The notes under the pieces are model-generated. The model was given only the letters and a program-made list of their open reading frames with translations, made no database searches and had not been told where the DNA came from. Shown piece by piece: positions 51,515 through 56,206 of a stretch of 56,206 nt of DNA (within the stretch, counting starts at the first letter, position 1; each line of letters opens with the position of its first letter). The DNA comes from an uncultured Actinomycetes bacterium (GTDB taxonomy: Bacteria; Actinomycetota; Acidimicrobiia; Acidimicrobiales; RAAP-2), in contig CAIQEU010000009.1 in assembly GCA_903870905.1 (NCBI GenBank), positions 1 through 56,206 on the forward strand, given 5' to 3'. A program made the position numbers and the translations under genes.

Positions 51515-52474
51515 TCAGAGTGAGGCCGTCAGTTGGATGGGGGAGATGCCGTCTGGCAGGACGTCGGTTGACCGCACAATTTCTTTCATGGCTTCAACGA
51601 CCACTCGAGTCGATGCAGCGGGAAAGCCCCGTCGTCGTACGGCAACACCTACGGTCCGATGGGGTGACGTCTCGAGAGGAATGGCTGCGAACCCTGCCCG
51701 AATGTGCTCCGGGATTGCGGACGCGGGGATGATCGCTGGACCGTGGCCATCGAAGGCCAAGCTGGCCAACATGCGAATGCCTTCGAGCTCAATGAGCGGT
51801 GTCAGTACGACGCCTGCGGGGGCAACCGCAGCGTCGATTTGCTCTCGAAGTGTCGTGCCCTTGAGCGGCAGGAGCAACTCAATCGTGCTGAGTTCTACCA
51901 ACGGGACCGGGTCGTAGTGGACGCCCTTGCGGTCCTTGCTGCGATGGGCGGTGGCGAGCGCGCTGTCTCGGGTGGTGACGAGGCAGAGGTCTTCTTGGAA
52001 GAGAGGGAACGAGTCGATGTCGCTCGAGGGGATGGGGAGGTTGACGACGGCCACGTCCAACGTGCCATTCTCCAGACCGGCCTCGAGCGTGGAGTTCGTT
52101 CCTTCGAGGACTTCCAAGCGGACGTTTGGGTGGTGGTCTCGGATCACGGCGAAGAGGATGGGGACGAGCCACCGACCGGTCGTGCCGATCATTCCAACGC
52201 TCACGACTCCCGAGACACCGCTCTGGAGGGCGATCACGTCGTCGACGATGGCATCGACCTCCATCTCGATGCGTTGCGCTCGCTTGGCGACCGCTTCGCC
52301 GACCCTCGTGAGCCGTCCAGTTGAACGGTCGATCAACGTGGCATCGAGGGACGCCTCGAGCGCCTTGATACGGCTCGAGATGTTGGACTGCACCGTGCCG
52401 AGGGCCCTCGCCGCTTCAGAGAAGCTGCCGTGGTCGCCAATTGCAATGAGTGCTTGGAGCTGCTTGAGATCCAT
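51515..52474 (-). CDS. LysR-family transcriptional regulator
   Basis: 319 aa. The N-terminal winged helix (~1-60; LQALIAIGDHGSFSEAARALGTVQSNIS) is classic LysR, and residues ~90-300 form the inducer-binding domain beginning VVSVGMIGTTGRWLVP. GGAGGTGAGGT precedes the ATG at 52474. LysR proteins usually control a divergent neighbour; here the divergent unit is the 6C-like RNA and murT, or it may control the M20 gene 29 nt downstream on its own strand. The effector is unknown. Confidence 0.9.
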   Translation of the reverse strand: MDLKQLQALIAIGDHGSFSEAARALGTVQSNISSRIKALEASLDATLIDRSTGRLTRVGEAVAKRAQRIEMEVDAIVDDVIALQSGVSGVVSVGMIGTTGRWLVPILFAVIRDHHPNVRLEVLEGTNSTLEAGLENGTLDVAVVNLPIPSSDIDSFPLFQEDLCLVTTRDSALATAHRSKDRKGVHYDPVPLVELSTIELLLPLKGTTLREQIDAAVAPAGVVLTPLIELEGIRMLASLAFDGHGPAIIPASAIPEHIRAGFAAIPLETSPHRTVGVAVRRRGFPAASTRVVVEAMKEIVRSTDVLPDGISPIQLTASL

Positions 52475-52534
52475 ACCTCACCTCCACTCCTCACCCTATC
52501 TCTAAATTAGATGGAAAGTATTTCGAGAAACGAG

Positions 52535-52562
52535 TTGACTGATAGGACAATTCCCGTACAAT
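52535..52562 (+). promoter_or_regulatory. Strong promoter of the 6C-like RNA
   Basis: TTGACT (52535-52540), 16-nt spacer, TACAAT (52557-52562). This is the closest to sigma-70 consensus in the window and places the transcription start near 52569. Confidence 0.75.
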
Positions 52563-52568
52563 TGTTTC

Positions 52569-52680
52569 ATCGCCGGAAACGGCAAGTAGTACCAAGGATT
52601 GACCGAACCCCCCCTCGGATCTCCTTGAGATAAGACGAGAGGATCGCCTACCCCCCCCAGGCGGTCCTCTTGTCGCGTCT
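52569..52680 (+). ncRNA. 6C-type small RNA (two hairpins with poly-C loops)
   Basis: Two consecutive hairpins carry C-rich loops. Hairpin 1: CAAGGA (52593-52598) / TCCTTG (52622-52627) and CCGA (52603-52606) / TCGG (52615-52618) enclose a loop of A plus seven C. Hairpin 2: a 16-bp stem, 52634-52649 with 52659-52674 and two G-U pairs, encloses A plus eight C. Two stem-loops with at least six cytosines each is the definition of the actinobacterial 6C RNA motif. A consensus-like promoter stands just upstream. The RNA's function is not established; the 3' end is approximate. The murT start lies 44 nt further on, with its own -10. Confidence 0.8.
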
Positions 52681-52708
52681 GGGGGCAAATTGCGGCGGCG
52701 ATGGCCGC

Positions 52709-52714
52709 TAGCCT
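52709..52714 (+). promoter_or_regulatory. -10 element TAGCCT of murT
   Basis: TAGCCT ends 9 nt before ATG 52724, like dapA and ftsK; no Shine-Dalgarno sequence is seen. It implies a murT start separate from the 6C-like RNA. Confidence 0.45.
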
Positions 52715-52723
52715 TCCTGCACG

Positions 52724-53968
52724 ATGGCGCTCACGACCAGGCTTCGACGACGGGTTGCCGTGTGGGGGATGGACCTCGTGAACGCCACTTCTCGAGTGCT
52801 TCGCCGGGGGAGCGGCACCGTTGCTGGGGGACACCTCGCCCTCCGCATCGATCCGAACTTGCTCCGCTCGCTCACCGAGGGGGCCGACGTTGCACTGGTG
52901 AGTGGCACGAACGGCAAGACCACAACGACCGCGCTGCTCACTCAAGCGCTGCGGACCGCGCGCGAGGTGGCGACCAACGACACCGGGTCCAACATGACGA
53001 CCGGCCACGTTGCCACAGCCGCCCATGCAGCACCGAACGCCGTGGTCGTTCTCGAAGTCGATGAGGCCTACTTGGCGAAGACGGCGGTGTGGACGACCCC
53101 ACGAGTGGTGGTGCTCCTCAACTTGTCTCGTGACCAGCTCGACCGGGCATCCGAGGTCCGCATGGTGGCCGAGAAGTGGCGGACGATGTGTTCGACGACC
53201 ACCGCCACGGTGGTCGCCAATGCTGATGACCCGCTCATCGTCTACGCGGCGAGTGCTGCGTCGTCGGTCGTTTGGGTGGCTGCCGGGTCATCGTGGAACC
53301 TCGACGCCGTTGGCTGTCCGAGTTGCGGTGGTCACATCGCCTTCGGTGACGATGGCTGGGCGTGTGGTCACTGTGCGTTTCGTCGTCCGATGCCATCGGT
53401 GGCGTGTCGCGCAGATGACGGTGACTTGGAGGTTGCCCTCGATGGGGTTCTGTACCGACACCCCTTCTCCTTGCCTGGAGCGTTCAACCGGGGCAACGCC
53501 GCCCTCGCCCTCGCTGCCGCCTCGATCCTCGGTGCTGCGCCCGAACAAGCCATTGCGGCGCTCGTCGAGGTGAAGAGCGTGGCGGGCAGGTATAGCCACG
53601 AGGTGGTGGACGGACGACAGGTGTCGCTCCTCCTGGCCAAGAATCCAGCCGGGTGGTCGAGCTTGTTCGAGGTGGTTGCTGGCAATGGTGACCCACTCGT
53701 CCTGTCGATCAACGCCCGCACCGCAGATGGTGCCGACCCGTCGTGGCTCTACGACGTTCCCTTCGAGGTGCTGCGTGGTCGGACGGTGGTCGCCACTGGA
53801 GACCGGCGCCACGACCTCTCCGTGCGCCTCCACTACGCCGAAGTCGACCACGCCGTCGACGACGACCAGCGAGCAGCGATTACACGAGCGGCAACTCCGG
53901 GACGTCCAGTGACCTTCATTGGGAACTACACCGCGTTCGGCGCCTTGGTGGCGGAGGTGCGTGGGTGA
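52724..53968 (+). CDS. murT: Lipid II isoglutaminyl synthase, MurT subunit
   Basis: 414 aa. Mur-ligase fold: P-loop SGTNGKTTTT (~60-69), EVDEAYL near 110 and N-x-x-RDQLDR (~128). A MurT-specific zinc ribbon CPSCGG...CGHC lies near 198-222. With GatD it amidates the alpha-carboxyl of the D-glutamate of lipid II, using glutamine nitrogen and ATP, which makes stem peptides competent for cross-linking. The stop overlaps gatD by GTGA, giving the usual MurT-GatD pair. Confidence 0.95.
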   Translation: MALTTRLRRRVAVWGMDLVNATSRVLRRGSGTVAGGHLALRIDPNLLRSLTEGADVALVSGTNGKTTTTALLTQALRTAREVATNDTGSNMTTGHVATAAHAAPNAVVVLEVDEAYLAKTAVWTTPRVVVLLNLSRDQLDRASEVRMVAEKWRTMCSTTTATVVANADDPLIVYAASAASSVVWVAAGSSWNLDAVGCPSCGGHIAFGDDGWACGHCAFRRPMPSVACRADDGDLEVALDGVLYRHPFSLPGAFNRGNAALALAAASILGAAPEQAIAALVEVKSVAGRYSHEVVDGRQVSLLLAKNPAGWSSLFEVVAGNGDPLVLSINARTADGADPSWLYDVPFEVLRGRTVVATGDRRHDLSVRLHYAEVDHAVDDDQRAAITRAATPGRPVTFIGNYTAFGALVAEVRG

Positions 53969-54669
53969 TTCGCATCGCGGTGCTCTACCCCGACCTCCTC
54001 GGCACCTACGGCGATGGTGGCAACGCGCAGGTGCTCGAGTGTCGTGCCCGCTGGCGTGGCCTCGAGGTAGCCGTCGCCCAGGTGCTGGCAGGAGACGAGG
54101 TGCCCGACGCCGACCTCTACCTCCTCGGTGGGGGAGAAGATGGACCCCAAGCACGAGCTGCCGACCTGCTGCAGCGCGACCGGGGACTGCACCGCGCCGT
54201 TGATCGGGGTGCCACGGTCTTCGCAGTCTGTGCGGGCTACCAAATCCTCGGCCACCACTTCATCTCGAGCGACGGATCGGCCACGCCTGGACTCGGACTC
54301 CTCGACGTTGAGACGGTCCGCACCGATGAGCGCCGGGCAGTTGGTGAAGTGCTCGCCGAAGTCGTCGCACGGGGATGGACGGCTGTTCCTACGTTGACGG
54401 GGTTCGAGAACCACGGGGGCCGGACTCGACTGGGCGCTGGGGTCGAACCGTTGGCCCACGTGGAGTACGGCGTTGGTAACGGTGAGGACGCCACCGAGGG
54501 AGCGGTCGCCGGCAACGTCGTCGCCACCTACCTCCACGGTCCGGTGCTCGCTCGAAATCCGGGGTTGGCTGACGCGCTGCTCGAGCGGGTTGTTGGATCG
54601 CCCCTCGCACCGCTCAACGACGAGCGAATTGCCCTCCTGCGAGACGATCGGTTAGCGCTGCGTCCCTAG
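53965..54669 (+). CDS. gatD: Lipid II isoglutaminyl synthase, GatD glutaminase subunit
   Basis: 234 aa, class I glutamine amidotransferase of the CobB/CobQ type. Nucleophile cysteine in FAVCAGYQILG (~89), histidine in TYLHGPVLARNP (~191), and YPDLLGTYGDGGN at the N-terminus. It releases ammonia for MurT. GTG 53965 overlaps the murT stop. The 3' end overlaps the convergent acyltransferase by 4 nt. Confidence 0.95.
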   Translation: MIRIAVLYPDLLGTYGDGGNAQVLECRARWRGLEVAVAQVLAGDEVPDADLYLLGGGEDGPQARAADLLQRDRGLHRAVDRGATVFAVCAGYQILGHHFISSDGSATPGLGLLDVETVRTDERRAVGEVLAEVVARGWTAVPTLTGFENHGGRTRLGAGVEPLAHVEYGVGNGEDATEGAVAGNVVATYLHGPVLARNPGLADALLERVVGSPLAPLNDERIALLRDDRLALRP

Positions 54670-55403
54670 TCGTCGCTTTCGCTGACCTCTGCGTCATCGG
54701 CGAGCACCGCTCGACCGTTTGACGCAGCGATCACGGCAACTTGGATGAGCGGGGCGAAGCGACGGGCTGTTGCGCCGTCACCTGGAACGAGGGGTGCGCC
54801 AATTGCTACCCGGACATGGTGCCGTCGCAGGAGGTGATGGCGTTCTCCCGGTACGGACTTGGCCAGGATGGCACGGGTGCCGTCCAAGTAGACCGGAACG
54901 ACCGGCACACCAGTCCGACAGGCGAGGAACGCTGCCCCAGGCTTGAACGGTTGCATCCGCCCATCGACCGATCGGCCACCTTCGGGGAAGATCATGAGGT
55001 TCCAACCCTCTTCGATGAGGGTCTGTGCGACGACGGCGGAACGACGATCGATCTTCGTGCGCTCCACGGGAATTGCGTTCAGGGTGAGCGCCCAGAACGT
55101 GGCCTTCCCCTTCTTGTCGAAGAAGTAGTCCGCAGCAGCGGCGATGACCATGTGGTGGGCGAAGCGCCGGGGGAGCCGATTGAGCATCGTGGAGGTGTCG
55201 ACGTGGCTGGCGTGGTTCGCCACGAAGATGCACGGCCCATCGAGGCCTTCTAAGTGGTGGAGACCGGTGACGGTTGCCGGGGCGAACAGGCTGTTGAGCG
55301 GCTTGGTGATTACTTCCAAGAGGACGGAGCGCACGGCCTTGGCCCACGGTTTGCGCGCCCAGTCGTGGTGGAAATCGATTCCGAGACCATCGTGTGCAGC
55401 CAT
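54666..55403 (-). CDS. 1-acyl-sn-glycerol-3-phosphate acyltransferase (PlsC-like)
   Basis: 245 aa. Acyltransferase block I is NHASHVD (H64-x4-D69), block III is FPEGGRS (~131-137), and block IV follows at PVVPVYLDG (~155-163). Such enzymes acylate lysophosphatidate at the membrane for phospholipid synthesis. No clear membrane helix, so peripheral association is likely. GGGGA precedes the ATG. Another acyl acceptor is possible because PlsC-like proteins are numerous in actinobacteria. Confidence 0.88.
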   Translation of the reverse strand: MAAHDGLGIDFHHDWARKPWAKAVRSVLLEVITKPLNSLFAPATVTGLHHLEGLDGPCIFVANHASHVDTSTMLNRLPRRFAHHMVIAAAADYFFDKKGKATFWALTLNAIPVERTKIDRRSAVVAQTLIEEGWNLMIFPEGGRSVDGRMQPFKPGAAFLACRTGVPVVPVYLDGTRAILAKSVPGERHHLLRRHHVRVAIGAPLVPGDGATARRFAPLIQVAVIAASNGRAVLADDAEVSESDD

Positions 55404-55431
55404 GAAATCCCCCGTCCCTCTCCTCGGCGCC

Positions 55432-56175
55432 TCAGGAAGGCGTCTGGCCCCGCTTGGTCGGCGCCTTTGGGGTGTAGCGCTTCGACGGCTTCGGCGTTGG
55501 CTTCAGATCCGTGGGGTTGCCCTTGGCGTCACGAGTGGGCCGGCCGGCACGCTTGGCTTCGCGTTCTTCGCGGAGGCGAGCCGCCTGGGCGACTCGTCCG
55601 CCGGTCTCCCGCTGGAGGCGACTCGATCGAATGAGCAAGAAGGCCCCGAAGGCCAGGTAGAGGAGGGCGAAGGTCGTCGACGCCGTGCCGAAGGACAGCC
55701 CACCGAGGAAGACGGCGACGAGGAGTTGGGAGCGACGACCACGCTTGGCCGTGAACCAGATTGCCGCCGCCACACCCAACTGCAGGATCATCTGCGTGAT
55801 GAGGCCGCTCTTGGACATGGCGTTGAGGACACAGGTGTAGAGCTTCGGACCAGTTGCGCTCGGGGCGAGGAGCACCTTCTTGTAGTCGAAGGGGCACGAT
55901 CCCGTGTACTTCACGATGGCCGGGTCCTTGAGCACCCGAAGCCCGATGAGGTAGACGACGACCGAGAGAACGACGGTCATTCCAGCGAAGACGTAGCCCC
56001 AGGTCTTCTCCCGCTTGTCGATCCAGGTGATGAGGTGGATCTTCTCCGCTTCGGTGAGATCGCTGCGCGACATCGTGACTCTGGGCTTCGGCGCGCGGAG
56101 CCACTTACTCCCTCCTCCGTCCAGGTTTGGAGTCGGGAGTTCGTTCGGGACGGAGCCGGGGGCGTCATCGGTCAT
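55432..56175 (-). CDS. Predicted multi-pass membrane protein, unknown
   Basis: 247 aa. A polar N-terminus (~1-55), three or four membrane helices (~59-80, ~122-140, ~148-182 as one or two), then a basic C-terminal tail (~185-247) rich in K, R, P and T (KPSKRYTPKAPTKRGQ). Two cysteines (in SCPFDY and YTCVLN) lie in the loop after helix 1 and may form a disulfide outside. The protein end is similar to many actinobacterial tails of unknown role. TAGCGT lies 8 nt before the ATG, with GAGGGA between. Confidence 0.75.
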   Translation of the reverse strand: MTDDAPGSVPNELPTPNLDGGGSKWLRAPKPRVTMSRSDLTEAEKIHLITWIDKREKTWGYVFAGMTVVLSVVVYLIGLRVLKDPAIVKYTGSCPFDYKKVLLAPSATGPKLYTCVLNAMSKSGLITQMILQLGVAAAIWFTAKRGRRSQLLVAVFLGGLSFGTASTTFALLYLAFGAFLLIRSSRLQRETGGRVAQAARLREEREAKRAGRPTRDAKGNPTDLKPTPKPSKRYTPKAPTKRGQTPS

Positions 56176-56206
56176 GATCCCTCACGCTACCAAGGACCAC
56201 GAGCGC

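Noticed and set aside
52608-52658. Poly-C runs as sequencing artefacts
   Set aside because: Each run lies in the loop of a well-paired hairpin and together they match a known actinobacterial RNA motif.

Overview
The window is a compact, GC-rich stretch of bacterial chromosome from an actinomycetote, most likely class Acidimicrobiia (Ilumatobacter/Microthrix-like). The phylum call rests on several actinobacterial features: the lexA / LysM-protein / nrdR arrangement with GAAC-N4-GTTC SOS boxes, a 6C-type C-loop RNA, a mycothiol-dependent-nitroreductase-like DsbA protein, MurT/GatD, a class E sortase, a DUF2332 protein, oxygen-tolerant-type KorAB, and many leaderless genes. The class is inference. 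No insertion sequence, prophage, CRISPR array, integrase or plasmid function was seen.

Layout. 1-1291: 3' end of an rRNA operon (23S partial, 5S, strong terminator). 1360-9751: low-complexity/TPR protein, class I aldolase, korAB with a TetR gene, then a TetR plus di-iron protein operon with its own palindromic operator. 9873-26220: a core metabolic block with a succinylase-branch diaminopimelate set (dapA, dapF, dapC, dapD, dapE) interleaved with RNase J, ftsK, a D,D-carboxypeptidase, thrB, miaB, miaA and hflX, mostly joined by 1-8 nt stop/start overlaps. 25384-27677: a conserved unknown gene coupled to a Baeyer-Villiger-type monooxygenase. 27690-31456: SOS locus, lexA divergent from a LysM membrane protein followed by nrdR, a PIG-L deacetylase and dinB, with four SOS boxes between. 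31446-36957 (minus strand): L,D-transpeptidase, sortase and DUF2332 operon, then glnD. 37039-39516: tRNA-Cys, a DEDD exonuclease, an unknown 472-aa protein and tRNA-Val. 39576-51485: mixed catabolic and envelope genes. 51515-55403: lysR, a 6C-like RNA, murT-gatD and an acyltransferase; a membrane protein ends the window.

How the genes fit together. Many products serve the cell envelope and division: DAP synthesis, D,D-carboxypeptidase, L,D-transpeptidase, sortase, MurT/GatD amidation, FtsK, and the SOS-controlled LysM protein. The rest are mainly central carbon metabolism (aldolase, KorAB), nitrogen signalling (GlnD), RNA processing and modification (RNase J, MiaA/B), and catabolic enzymes of unknown substrate.

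The most striking global signal is regulatory. Twelve genes have a TANNNT -10 hexamer ending exactly 6 nt before the start codon, the expected signature of leaderless mRNAs. Genes are packed so tightly that five convergent pairs overlap at their 3' ends.
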